A stretch of DNA of 64,000 nt, from NCBI GenBank assembly GCA_963817395.1, contig CAWFOC010000003.1, positions 744,001-808,000 on the forward strand, given 5' to 3'. The translations under genes and the position numbers were made by a program. This stretch comes from CAWGYQ01 sp963817395. GTDB lineage: Bacteria; Acidobacteriota; Vicinamibacteria; Vicinamibacterales; CAVPJW01. Under the pieces are notes generated by a model. The model searched no databases. It was not told where the DNA came from and was given only the letters and a program-made list of their open reading frames with translations. Of this stretch, positions 27,226-36,027 are shown piece by piece; the first letter of the stretch is position 1, and every line of letters begins with the position of its first letter.

Positions 27226-28188
27226 GTGACGCGCGTCGGACCATCAGGAGGCGGCGCCGGCGTGACCGTCGCGGTGCTGATGTCGATCGGTCTCGCGGTG
27301 ACGGCGCAGGGTCCGGGCAGGTGGTCGGATGCCCTGCCGAGGCCGGTGTATCGCACGCTCGAGCGGGTGGCCGTCGAGAGCCCATGGTTCGAGGTCTACC
27401 GCGTCGCGCCAGGTGTTACGGCGTTCTACGAACCGGGTCACTTCGAGGAGGCGATTTCGTATCTCATCGAAGGAAAGACCTCCGCGGTTCTCTTCGACTC
27501 GGGCATGGGCATCGGCGACATCAAAGCCGTGGTCGATCGCCTGACGCGGCTCGACGTCCTGGTCGTCAATTCGCATTCGCATTTCGACCACACCGGGGGC
27601 GATGCGGCGTTCCGCCAGGTCGCCGTGCTCGACAACGCCTATGCGCGCGAGCGCCTGTCTCGCGGGGTCCCCAATCTGTCAAGTCAGATCTCGAACGAGT
27701 CGGTGGCCAGAGCGCTGCCACCTGGGTTCGATCCCGCGTCGTACCGCCGCGATCCCATCCGGCCGACACGGTTCCTCACCGACGGCGAAACGCTCGATCT
27801 TGGCGGCCGACGCCTCGAGGTGGTGGCAACGCCGGGCCATACTCCTGACAGTCTCTGCCTGCTCGACCGCGGAAACCGCCTGCTCTTCACCGGGGATACG
27901 TATTACCCTGCCACGCTCTATGCGCACTCGGCCGATGCCAGTCTTCCCGATTATGTGAGATCGGCCGCGCGGCTCGGTCAGCTCGCGACCGCGGTGGACA
28001 TCGTGTGTCCGGGGCACAACGAGGCGCGGGTCGACGCCGCCGCGCTGACGAGATTCGCGCACGCCTTTCAGACGATCGCGGACGGCTCGGCACCCTCGAA
28101 GCCAGAACGCGACGGCGTCGTGCGTTTCGAAGTTGACGGGATCGCCGTGCTGGTGAAGACAGGTGCCGCCCCCACGCGCGTGCCGTGA
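27226..28188 (+). CDS. Exported metallo-beta-lactamase-fold hydrolase
   Basis: 320 residues from GTG at 27226, with GGAG five bases upstream and ten bases after the previous stop. Signal-like segment VTVAVLMSIGLAVTAQG. Zinc site VVNSHSHFDHTGGD, then VATPGHTPDSLCLL, LFTGDTYYP and VCPGHNEARVD. Intact, unlike the first metallo-beta-lactamase-fold gene at 24383, and only distantly similar to it. Probably periplasmic; the substrate is not predictable from sequence. Confidence 0.87.
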   Translation: MTRVGPSGGGAGVTVAVLMSIGLAVTAQGPGRWSDALPRPVYRTLERVAVESPWFEVYRVAPGVTAFYEPGHFEEAISYLIEGKTSAVLFDSGMGIGDIKAVVDRLTRLDVLVVNSHSHFDHTGGDAAFRQVAVLDNAYARERLSRGVPNLSSQISNESVARALPPGFDPASYRRDPIRPTRFLTDGETLDLGGRRLEVVATPGHTPDSLCLLDRGNRLLFTGDTYYPATLYAHSADASLPDYVRSAARLGQLATAVDIVCPGHNEARVDAAALTRFAHAFQTIADGSAPSKPERDGVVRFEVDGIAVLVKTGAAPTRVP

Positions 28189-28216
28189 GGGGCGGGCTCG
28201 CGATCGCGACTCGCGC

Positions 28217-28702
28217 TTACCGGGCCGCGATGAAGTCGATCTCCACTCGCGCGTTGCGCGGAAGAGCCACGACCTGCACCGTCGATCGAACCGGTGGAGT
28301 GCCGCCGGCGGGGAAGTAGCTGCCGTAGGCTTCGTTGACCGCGGCGAAGTCCTTGAGGTCCACCAGATAGATGGTCGTCTTCACGACGTGCTCGTAGCCG
28401 AGGCCGGCCTCTTTCAGGAGCGCGCCAAGATTTTCCATGGCACGCTTTGCTTCGGGTACGGTGCCGCCTTCGACGAGATTGCCCGTGGCGGGATCGAGTC
28501 CGACCTGTCCGCTGAGAAAGACCAGATTTCCTGTGGCAATACCGGGCGTATACGGACCGATTGGCTTGACGATCCCGACGAGCGCCTTCTTCTGCCCGCC
28601 CATGGCGGGTCCGCTTTGTGGCGTCGCCGAGACGCCGATGGCCATCGTGAGGCCGAGACCCAGGAGACATCCGAAGATCACCAGCGCGATTCGTGATTGC
28701 AT
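28217..28702 (-). CDS. RidA/YjgF family protein with a signal peptide
   Basis: 161 residues. The RidA core has IGPYTPGIATGNLVFLSGQV, a conserved Arg in VRSTVQVVALPRNARVEIDF, and VKTTIYLVDL. RidA proteins hydrolyse reactive enamines/imines, usually in the cytoplasm. Here an N-terminal hydrophobic export signal (ALVIFGCLLGLGLTMAIG) precedes the domain, so a periplasmic role is likely. It is convergent with the metallo-beta-lactamase-fold gene and divergent from the second amidohydrolase. Confidence 0.88.
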   Translation of the reverse strand: MQSRIALVIFGCLLGLGLTMAIGVSATPQSGPAMGGQKKALVGIVKPIGPYTPGIATGNLVFLSGQVGLDPATGNLVEGGTVPEAKRAMENLGALLKEAGLGYEHVVKTTIYLVDLKDFAAVNEAYGSYFPAGGTPPVRSTVQVVALPRNARVEIDFIAAR

Positions 28703-28743
28703 GACGAGCCTCGAAAGATGAGCGTTACCGGAGGTGGCGGCTG

Positions 28744-28749
28744 ATTATA
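28744..28749 (-). promoter_or_regulatory. Candidate -10 for the RidA-like gene
   Basis: On the minus strand these bases read TATAAT, 42 bases before the RidA-like ATG. No good -35 is visible. Confidence 0.35.
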
Positions 28750-28803
28750 CGGCGCGGTTCGGTTGACCGCTCCGGAGGGGCAACCTAACATGAGCGACTT
28801 CTC

Positions 28804-30520
28804 ATGAGAGACCTCATCGTTGTGCGCCGCGGTGTCGGCCCGGCCATCATCCTGGTCACCGGCATGCTGGCATGCGGTGGTCAGGATCGGGCGGTGCCGT
28901 CGGCGCCGGTCACGTTGACGGTGGTCAATGCGCGGGTGTGGACGGCCAACCCCGCGCAGCCATGGGCCGAAGCGCTTGCCGTCAGCGGTGGGCGGATTGC
29001 CGCGGTCGGATCGAGCACTGACGTTCGGGCGCTCGCTGGTTCGAGTCGAGTCATCGATGCCGGCGGAGCGCTCGTCACGCCCGGCTTCATCGATTCGCAC
29101 GTGCATTTCGTCGAGGGCGGCTTTCGCCTCTCCTCCGTGCAGCTGCGCGATGCGAAGACGCCCGACGAATTTCAGGCGCGCATTCGCGACTTTGCCGCCA
29201 CCGTGGCGCCGGGGACATGGATTACCGGCGGCGACTGGGATCACGAGCTTTGGGGCGGCGAGCTGCCGAGACGGGAGTGGGTGGATCGCGCCACCCCGAA
29301 CCATCCGGTGTGGGTGAACAGGCTCGATGGCCACATGGCGCTTGCCAACAGCGCAGCGCTTCGAGCTGCGGGCGTCACTCGTCAGACGAAGGATGTCGCC
29401 GGCGGCGAGATCGTCCGCGACAGGCGTGGCGAACCGACGGGGGTGCTGAAGGACAACGCCATGAGCTTCGTCGACAAGGTGGTGCCTCCTCCCGCCCCGG
29501 CGCTGAGCGATCGCGCGCTCCAGGCGGCCATGCGCCATGTCGCCGAACAGGGCGTGACCTCGGTCCACAACATGGGCTCCTGGTCCGATCTCGAGATCTT
29601 CGCTCGCGCACGGAAGACATCCGCGTTGGCAGACGCGCATCTATGCCGTCGTGCCCCTTCCCGACTGGGAGCGGCTGCACGACGTGGTCCGCTCGCGTGA
29701 GTATGGTCCCGACGGACGTGGGGACAGCTGGCTGCGGGTCGGCGGCCTCAAGGGCTTCGTGGACGGCTCGCTGGGATCCCACACGGCCGCGTTTCACGCG
29801 CCGTTTTCCGACGCACCCAAGGACCGAGGGTTCTTCGTCAACACCGCCAAAGATCTCTACTCGTGGATCTCTGGTGCCGATCGAGCCGGCCTGCACGTGA
29901 TGGTTCATGCGATAGGCGACCGAGCCAACGAGACCCTGCTCGACATCTACGAGCGTGTCGGACGCGAGAACGGGCCACGCGATCGACGGTTTCGGATCGA
30001 GCACGCACAGCATCTCGCGCCCTCGGACATCCCGCGCTTTGCCGGTCTCGGCGTGATTGCGAGCATGCAGCCGTATCACGCCATCGACGACGGTCGCTGG
30101 GCGCAACGGGTGATCGGTCCCGTGCGCATCAAGACGACCTACGCGTTTCGCTCCCTGCTCGATGCCGGGGCGCACGTCGCATTCGGGAGTGACTGGTTCG
30201 TTGCGCCGCCCACGCCGCTCGAAGGAATCTACGCCGCCGTCACACGGCGGACCATCGATGGCGCGAATCCGTCGGGGTGGGTGAGCGAGCAGAAGATTGC
30301 CGTCGAAGAGGCGCTCAAGGCCTACACGTCTGAAGCCGCATTCGCGTCGTTCGAGGAATCGTCGAAAGGGGCGCTCGTCGCGGGCTATCTGGCCGATTTC
30401 GTCATGATCGACCGCGACCTGTTCAAGATTGCGCCGGTCGAGATTGGGCAGGCGAGGGTGTCGCTGACGGTGGTCGATGGCAAGGTGGTGTTCGAGCGCG
30501 CCGCCGCCCCGAGCCAATAG
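28804..30520 (+). CDS. Exported amidohydrolase, YtcJ type, second copy, with a frameshift
   Basis: About 571 residues when joined. Lipoprotein-like N-terminus (AIILVTGMLACGG). Amidohydro_3 motifs: TPGFIDSHVHFVEGG, WVNRLDGHMALANS, VMVHAIGDRANETLLD, RIEHAQHLAPSD, AFGSDWFVAPPTPLEG. One extra G near 29625 shifts the frame after ARARKTSAL; the family continues TRIYAVVPLPDWERLHD. Related to the amidohydrolase at 25465 but clearly diverged, so not a recent duplication. Substrate unknown. Confidence 0.87.
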
Positions 30521-30671
30521 GAGCGCCGCCGGGTGTCCGTCACGCCATACGGTTCTCCGTCACCTGTCCGCGGGCTCCCGTCATCGCCGAAGTGCTGCGG
30601 GCCCGGCGCGCCCAAGCGCTGTTCCCGAATGAGACATGCCGCGCAAGACCCGCAGACTGCGGATCTGACTG

Positions 30672-30700
30672 TTGACCCCGATCGGTTGCGTCGATATACT
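30672..30700 (+). promoter_or_regulatory. Promoter of the threonine operon leader
   Basis: TTGACC (30672-30677) and TATACT (30695-30700) separated by exactly 17 bp. Transcription should begin near 30706, only about four bases before the leader-peptide ATG, so the leader is expected to be translated as a nearly leaderless mRNA. Confidence 0.75.
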
Positions 30701-30709
30701 GGGCGACCA

Positions 30710-30802
30710 ATGGCCTCGCGCCTGATTACCACCGGCACAATTACAGGCACCCGAATCATGCGAATTCGGGGCGTCGGTGGTGTCTCAGTGCTCGAACCGT
30801 AG
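30710..30802 (+). CDS. Threonine operon leader peptide
   Basis: 30 codons ending in TAG. Codons 5-14 read LITTGTITGT; the peptide has five Thr and four Ile among residues 6-19, then GVGGVSV and LEP. E. coli ThrL is likewise a short Thr/Ile-rich peptide before an attenuator. It lies between a good promoter and a hairpin with nine T, directly upstream of asd-lysC-hom-thrC. Starved for Thr, a ribosome would stall at codons 7-14, covering attenuator segment 1. No ribosome site exists, consistent with the leaderless start inferred from the promoter. The identification rests on composition, position and pairing geometry, not on homology. Confidence 0.75.
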   Translation: MASRLITTGTITGTRIMRIRGVGGVSVLEP

Positions 30803-30864
30803 ATCAAGTTCAAGTCAAACGAGCTCAGAACCCGCCGACATACAGCGTCGGCGGGTTTTTTTTT
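30729..30864 (+). promoter_or_regulatory. Ribosome-mediated transcription attenuator (segments 1-4)
   Basis: Segment 1 CCACCGGC (30729-30736, Thr7-Thr8-Gly9 codons) pairs over eight bases with segment 2 GTCGGTGG (30773-30780, codons 22-24), with one G-U. Segment 2 pairs equally over eight bases (one G-U) with segment 3 CCGCCGAC (30832-30839). Segment 3 pairs over nine bases with segment 4 (30847-30855), followed by nine T. The pairings are mutually exclusive. An inner hairpin CCCGAAT/ATTCGGG (30750-30770) sits inside the 1:2 stem. A ribosome stalled on the Thr codons masks segment 1, so 2:3 forms and transcription continues; otherwise 1:2 and 3:4 form and transcription stops. Confidence 0.75.
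30829..30864 (+). terminator. Intrinsic terminator of the threonine attenuator
   Basis: Perfect GC-rich 9-bp stem (30831-30839 with 30847-30855), extendable by two A-T pairs, 7-base loop, followed by nine consecutive T (30856-30864). It ends 22 bp before the asd start codon. Confidence 0.9.
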
Positions 30865-30886
30865 GCTCTGACGAAATGGAGACGGC

Positions 30887-31936
30887 ATGTTGACTGAACA
30901 GCTTGAAGTGGGCGTCCTCGGCGCAACGGGCACCGTCGGTCAGCAGTTTGCGCATCTGCTGGCCGGCCATCCCTGGTTCCGAATCTCGTGGCTGGCGGCC
31001 AGTCAGCGATCGGAAGGACTTCGATACGGAGATGCCGCCTGGCGCCTGTCGGTGCCGATGCCGGAGGAGGTTCGGGATCTGAAAGTGGACACGGCCGCGC
31101 CGGGACGCGGCCCGCGCCTGCTGTTCTCGGCGCTCGACTCGTCGGTCGCGGGTCCGCTCGAAGCCGAGCTCGCGGCCGCGGGGCACATCGTGGTCAGCAA
31201 TGCACGCAATCACCGCATGAGCGCGGATGTCCCCCTTCTCGTGCCCGAGATCAATCCCGATCATCTCTCATTGCTGAGCGAGCAGCGTCGCGCTCACGGA
31301 TGGCCGGGCGCCATCGTCACGAATCCGAACTGCTCGACTGTCTTTCTCGCCATGGTGCTGGGGGCGCTCCGTCCTCTGAACCCCGCAAGGGTCACCGTGA
31401 CGACGCTTCAAGCGGTGTCGGGTGCGGGATATCCCGGCGTCGCGTCGCTCGACATCCTGGGCAATGTCGTTCCGAACATCGACGGCGAAGAGGCCAAGAT
31501 AGAAAGCGAGACGCGGAAGATTCTCGGGCGACTGCGTCAGGATCGGGTCGAGCCACACGAAGTGGTAATCAGCGCGCAGACCACGCGCGTGCCGGTGCTC
31601 AACGGCCACACCGAGCTCATTTCGGTCGGGTTCGACAAGCGCCCCGGGCGCGCGGACGTGCTCGCGGCGCTCAAGGATTTCTCGGGCGTGCCACAGAAAC
31701 GCGCACTCCCGACGGCCCCGCCTCAGCCCATCGTGTATCTCGATCAGGCCGATCGCCCGCAGCCACGGCTCGATGTCGAGCGCGACGGCGGCATGGTCGT
31801 CTACGTCGGCCGGCTGCGCGAGTGTCCGGTGCTCGACTACAAGCTCGTGGCGCTCGGCCACAACACCGTGCGGGGGGCGGCTGGCGCCGCCATCTTGAAC
31901 GCCGAGCTCATGGTGGCGGAGGGGTTCCTTGACTGA
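30887..31936 (+). CDS. asd: Aspartate-semialdehyde dehydrogenase
   Basis: 349 residues, normal length; ATG preceded by TGGAGA. NADP-binding start VGVLGATGTVGQQFAHLL, catalytic Cys in VTNPNCSTVFLAMVL, substrate and His blocks AVSGAGYPGVAS and VLNGHTELISV. The sequence is closer to the archaeal/fungal-type Asd than to E. coli Asd. It reduces aspartyl phosphate for Thr, Met, Lys and diaminopimelate synthesis. First structural gene of the attenuated operon. Confidence 0.93.
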   Translation: MLTEQLEVGVLGATGTVGQQFAHLLAGHPWFRISWLAASQRSEGLRYGDAAWRLSVPMPEEVRDLKVDTAAPGRGPRLLFSALDSSVAGPLEAELAAAGHIVVSNARNHRMSADVPLLVPEINPDHLSLLSEQRRAHGWPGAIVTNPNCSTVFLAMVLGALRPLNPARVTVTTLQAVSGAGYPGVASLDILGNVVPNIDGEEAKIESETRKILGRLRQDRVEPHEVVISAQTTRVPVLNGHTELISVGFDKRPGRADVLAALKDFSGVPQKRALPTAPPQPIVYLDQADRPQPRLDVERDGGMVVYVGRLRECPVLDYKLVALGHNTVRGAAGAAILNAELMVAEGFLD

Positions 31937-31956
31937 TTCGTCGCGTCCGGTCGTGC

Positions 31957-33339
31957 TTGAAGTTCGGCGGCACGTCCGTCGCCGATGCGACCGCCGTACG
32001 TCGGCTCACGTCAATCGTGCGTCATGAGGCGCAGCCGTCGGTCGTGGTGGTGTCCGCGCTGGCCGGCGTCACCGACGCGCTCCTGACGCTTGCCGACCTG
32101 GCCGCGGCCGGCGAGCGATCGGAAGTCGATCGCGCCATCGGCCTGCTGCAGGAGCGTCACCTCGAGCTCGCCAATTCGGTGGCCGATCGCGCCAGGCGGG
32201 CACTCGTCGCCGAGGCGGTGAACCGGATGTTCGATGAGCTGCGAGCCGATGTCGCCATGATTGAAGAATCGCGGGGTGCGTCGCCCGGCATGCTCGATCG
32301 CCTCGCAGCCGCGGGCGAGCTGCTCAGCAGCCGCATCGTCGCGTCGGCGCTGGCCGGGGCGGGGCTGCCTGCGGCTTGGGTGGACGCCCGGCGGGTCATC
32401 GTCACCGACGATGTCCACACGCGGGCCGTGCCACAGATGGAGGCGACCTGCCAGTCGGTCGGCCGGGAACTGGCGCCCTATCTCGGGCGAGGATATCTTC
32501 CCGTGGTGGGGGGCTTCGTCGGCGCCACTCCAGACGGCCGAACCACGACGCTCGGGCGGGGCGGCTCCGACTACTCGGCCGCGATCATCGGCGCCTGTCT
32601 CGGCGCCCGTGAGATCCAGATCTGGACCGATGTGGACGGGATGCTGACGGCCGATCCACGCCTGGTCGAGGGTCCACGGGTAGTCTCACACCTGTCGTTC
32701 GCGCAGGCCTATGAGCTGGCATATTACGGCGCCAAGGTGCTCCATCCCGGGACTATCGAACCCGCGGTGGCACACGATATCCCTGTGCGGGTGCTGAACT
32801 CCAGACGGCCCGACGCGATTGGCACGAAGATCACGGCGACGGCGCCGGTGGCCCACCGTCCGCTGACGGCCCTGGCCGGCAAACGCCAGGTCACCGTGCT
32901 CGAGATCGAATCGAAGAGCTGGCTGGGCTCGTCGCACCAGCTCGTTCGTCGTGTGCTCGAGGCGCTCGAGCGCGAGCAGGCGACGCCCATGTTGATGACG
33001 GTGGCCGAGCAACGCCTCACGGTCGCCTTGGACGACCCGCGAGACGTGGAGGCCATCGTCCGCGAAGTGTCGCAGGTTGCCAGCGTGACCTGCCATTCCG
33101 AGCTCGGCATCGTATGCGCGGTCGGAGGGCTCGAGCGCGTCGACGCCGGGCTCGTGGCCGAGATTCTGGGCACGCTCGACGGCGTCGGTCTGCGCATGGT
33201 GTCGCAGCCCTCCTCTGGCCGGACGGTCGTGTTCCTGCTGGATCAGAGGGAGTTGCAAACGGCCATGACTCGGTTGCACGATCACTTCTTCGGGGAACCC
33301 GCAACGGCGGCGCCCGTTGGCTACGGGCACCAACTTTAG
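31957..33339 (+). CDS. lysC: Aspartate kinase with two ACT domains
   Basis: 460 residues as an uninterrupted frame opening at TTG: LKFGGTSVADATAV. The kinase core has FVGATPDGRTTTLGRGGSDY and IWTDVDGMLTADPRLV; tandem ACT domains fill residues about 310-455, the usual site of Thr/Lys feedback. The true start is probably TTG 31929, overlapping the asd end and preceded by GGAGG: from there the frame reads MTDSSRPVVL and would run directly into KFGGTSV if one T near 31957 were removed. Phosphorylates aspartate, the first step of the pathway. Confidence 0.92.
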   Translation: MKFGGTSVADATAVRRLTSIVRHEAQPSVVVVSALAGVTDALLTLADLAAAGERSEVDRAIGLLQERHLELANSVADRARRALVAEAVNRMFDELRADVAMIEESRGASPGMLDRLAAAGELLSSRIVASALAGAGLPAAWVDARRVIVTDDVHTRAVPQMEATCQSVGRELAPYLGRGYLPVVGGFVGATPDGRTTTLGRGGSDYSAAIIGACLGAREIQIWTDVDGMLTADPRLVEGPRVVSHLSFAQAYELAYYGAKVLHPGTIEPAVAHDIPVRVLNSRRPDAIGTKITATAPVAHRPLTALAGKRQVTVLEIESKSWLGSSHQLVRRVLEALEREQATPMLMTVAEQRLTVALDDPRDVEAIVREVSQVASVTCHSELGIVCAVGGLERVDAGLVAEILGTLDGVGLRMVSQPSSGRTVVFLLDQRELQTAMTRLHDHFFGEPATAAPVGYGHQL

Positions 33340-33351
33340 GTTCGAGACTCC

Positions 33352-34731
33352 ATGTCCGATCTCACGACGACGACAAATCGGTTCACACCGGGCCGTCCCT
33401 GTCGAATCGCCCTGCTCGGGTTCGGCACGGTCGGTCGCTCCGTGGCCCGTCTTCTCCTCGCGCACCACCATCCTCACCTCACGCTGGCAGCCATCTTCAA
33501 CCGAGACGCCGATCGCAAGAAGGTGGGCTGGATACCCTCGAGCGTCCGCTGGACCGGGCGGATCGACGAGGCGCTCGATGCGGCGGATGTGGTGGTGGAA
33601 GTCGTTGGCGGGGTGGATCCCGCAGGGCAGTGGGTGCGGGCGGCGCTCGAGGCTGGAAAGCCGGTCGCCACCGCCAACAAGCAGTTGATCGCGGAACACG
33701 GTGACGAGCTGATCGATCTGGCGCGCAGCCGGGGAGTCGCGTTGCGATTCGAAGCCGCGGTGGGCGGCGGTATTCCGGTCGTCCGCGCGATCGAAGACGG
33801 TTTGGCGGGGGATCGGCTCGTGAGCGTGGCCGGCGTGTTGAACGGCACCTGCAACTACATCTTGACCCGCATGGACGAAGCAGGCGCGGCGTTCGGCGAC
33901 GCGCTCGGCGAGGCGCAGCGCCTCGGGTTCGCCGAAGCCGACCCCTCGGCCGATGTCGACGGTTTCGATGCTCGCGCCAAGCTCGCGGTGCTCGCACGTC
34001 TGGCGCTCGGCTGTTCGATCACGCCCGCCAGCATCCCGTGCCGCAGCATTGCCGGCCTCAACGCTGGAGACTTCGAGCTGGCCCGACTGATGGGCAGCAC
34101 GATCCGGCAGATTAGCTGGCTCGAAGTCGACGGCGACGATCGCGCCGGCCCGGTGACCGCCTGGGTGTCGCCCGCCTTCGTCGCCGCAGATTCGCCGTTC
34201 GCTGGTCTCTCCGGAGGCCAGAACGTGATCATCACGCGCGGGGAATTTGGCGGCGAGACGACTTTTGCCGGCCAGGGAGCGGGCGGCAACCCGACAGCCG
34301 TGGCTGTCGTCTCCGACGTGCTCGCGATCGCAGCGGGAGCCGCCCCGCCGAGGTTGGCAGCCGACGGTCGGCGCGAAGTCGTCCGTGACTTCCTGGCCCG
34401 GCGCTTCCTCCGCGTGAGCTCAGGTGCGCCGTCTCTGGCTGTCACGTCGGGCCCCGTGCTGGCTCGTCACGGATTGTTCGCCGAGGAAGTGTTCGACACG
34501 TCCGATGTCTCCCCAGGCGCCCTGGCGGTGATACTCGCTCCCTGCACCCAGGCTCAGGTGGAGGAGGCGCTGGCCGATCTGCGAGCCGCGGCCGCAACGA
34601 CGGCCGCCGTCATGTTGCCAATCGTCGAGACTCCCGAGTTACGCGCGCAGGCAGGCGGAGTCGAAATCGGTGCAGGCGTCGACGGCGCGGCCGGTGGCTT
34701 CGACATCCCGATCCGAATGAGGACTTCATGA
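33352..34731 (+). CDS. hom: Homoserine dehydrogenase
   Basis: 459 residues. NAD(P)-binding IALLGFGTVGRSVARLL, ATANKQLIAEHGDEL, catalytic-domain signature VGGGIPVVRAIEDGLAGD, VLNGTCNYILTRM and AEADPSADVDGFDARAKLAVLARLA. The C-terminal part (about 350-459) is a short ACT-like regulatory region. Reduces aspartate semialdehyde to homoserine. Its last codons overlap thrC (ATGA). Homoserine kinase is not in this operon. Confidence 0.94.
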   Translation: MSDLTTTTNRFTPGRPCRIALLGFGTVGRSVARLLLAHHHPHLTLAAIFNRDADRKKVGWIPSSVRWTGRIDEALDAADVVVEVVGGVDPAGQWVRAALEAGKPVATANKQLIAEHGDELIDLARSRGVALRFEAAVGGGIPVVRAIEDGLAGDRLVSVAGVLNGTCNYILTRMDEAGAAFGDALGEAQRLGFAEADPSADVDGFDARAKLAVLARLALGCSITPASIPCRSIAGLNAGDFELARLMGSTIRQISWLEVDGDDRAGPVTAWVSPAFVAADSPFAGLSGGQNVIITRGEFGGETTFAGQGAGGNPTAVAVVSDVLAIAAGAAPPRLAADGRREVVRDFLARRFLRVSSGAPSLAVTSGPVLARHGLFAEEVFDTSDVSPGALAVILAPCTQAQVEEALADLRAAAATTAAVMLPIVETPELRAQAGGVEIGAGVDGAAGGFDIPIRMRTS

Positions 34732-35981
34732 GTTACGTCACAGGACTTCAATGCCATCTCTGTCAGGCGCGCTATCCCGCGAAGGCGCTGTGGGTGTGCG
34801 AGCGTTGCCTTGGTCCGTTGGACGTGACCTACGACTATGCCGCCGTGCGCGGCGTGATGACGCGACAGGCCGTCGAGAGCCGCGCGAGAAACATCTGGCG
34901 ATACCGCGAGCTGCTGCCGATCGAGGGCGAACCTCGAACAGGCTTCAACTCGGGCTGCACTCCGCTCGTTCGCGCGAGCAGGCTGGCCGAGCGGCTCGGG
35001 GTGGCCGAGCTGTACATCAAGGACGACTCGGTGAACCACCCGACCTGCTCGTACAAGGACCGGGTGGTCTCGATCGCCGCGACGCGCGCGGTGGAGCTGG
35101 GCTTCGAGGTTTTCGGTTGCGCGTCCACCGGCAACCTGGCAAACAGCGTCTCGGCCCACGCGGCTCGGCTCGGCCTCGACTGCTTCGTCTTCATTCCGCA
35201 CGATCTGGAAAGAAACAAGATTCTCGGCTCGGCGGTGTTCAGGCCGCATATCGTCGCCATCCGCGGCTCGTACGACGACGTGAATCGGCTGTGCACCGAG
35301 ATTGCGGACCGCCACGGCTGGGGTTTTGCCAACATCAATCTGCGCTCGTACTACGCCGAGGGCGCAAAGACCTACGGCTTCGAGATCGCGGAGCAGCTGG
35401 GCTGGCGCTTTCCGCGCCACGTGGTGTCACCCGTGGCCGGTGGCACGCTTCTGCCGCGCATTGCCAAGGCGTTTCGCGAGCTCCGCGAAGTGGGGCTGGT
35501 GGATGGCGATCTGCCGGCGATACACGCGGCTCAGGCGGAGGGATCGGCGCCGGTCATTCGCGCGCTCGAAGCAGGCCTCGAATTCCCCGAGCCCGTGAAA
35601 CCGATGACCATCGCCAAGTCGATCGCCATCGGCAATCCTGCGGACGGCTTTCAGGTGTTGCGCACGGTACGTGAAAGCGGCGGCTCTGGCGCGATGGTCT
35701 CCGACGAGGCGATTGTCGAGTGCATTCAGTTGCTGGCGGAAACCGAGGGGATCTTCACCGAACCCGCGGGCGGCACGACGCTCGCCGCAACCAGGGCGCT
35801 GATTGAACGCGGCGCCATCCCTCGAGACGAATCGATCGTGGTCTGCATCACCGGCAACGGCTACAAGACCGCGGAAGCGCTTGCGGGCCGCATGGTCGAA
35901 CCCGTGACGCTGGGACGATCGCTCAAGGAGTTCGAGGATTACCTGGCTGAAGTCGGTGCGCCGCGCGCGGTCCTTTCCTGA
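34728..35981 (+). CDS. thrC: Threonine synthase
   Basis: 417 residues; the start overlaps the hom stop by four bases. N-terminal zinc-ribbon-like pair LQCHLC...VCERC, then the PLP lysine in HPTCSYKDRVVS, GCASTGNLANSVSAHAARLG and the phosphate loop VAGGTLLPRI. Converts O-phosphohomoserine to threonine with PLP, the final step and presumably the product sensed by the leader peptide. Normal length for the bacterial type with the N-terminal ribbon. Confidence 0.94.
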   Translation: MSYVTGLQCHLCQARYPAKALWVCERCLGPLDVTYDYAAVRGVMTRQAVESRARNIWRYRELLPIEGEPRTGFNSGCTPLVRASRLAERLGVAELYIKDDSVNHPTCSYKDRVVSIAATRAVELGFEVFGCASTGNLANSVSAHAARLGLDCFVFIPHDLERNKILGSAVFRPHIVAIRGSYDDVNRLCTEIADRHGWGFANINLRSYYAEGAKTYGFEIAEQLGWRFPRHVVSPVAGGTLLPRIAKAFRELREVGLVDGDLPAIHAAQAEGSAPVIRALEAGLEFPEPVKPMTIAKSIAIGNPADGFQVLRTVRESGGSGAMVSDEAIVECIQLLAETEGIFTEPAGGTTLAATRALIERGAIPRDESIVVCITGNGYKTAEALAGRMVEPVTLGRSLKEFEDYLAEVGAPRAVLS

Positions 35982-35989
35982 CCTATCGC

Positions 35990-36027
35990 GAACCCCATAC
36001 GGCGTGGTAACGTACCGGGTTCTTTTT
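35990..36027 (+). terminator. Terminator of the threonine operon
   Basis: Eight bases after the thrC stop: GAACCC (35990-35995) pairs with GGGTTC (36017-36022), with an internal GGTA/TACC mini-stem, followed by TTTTT. Confidence 0.7.
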
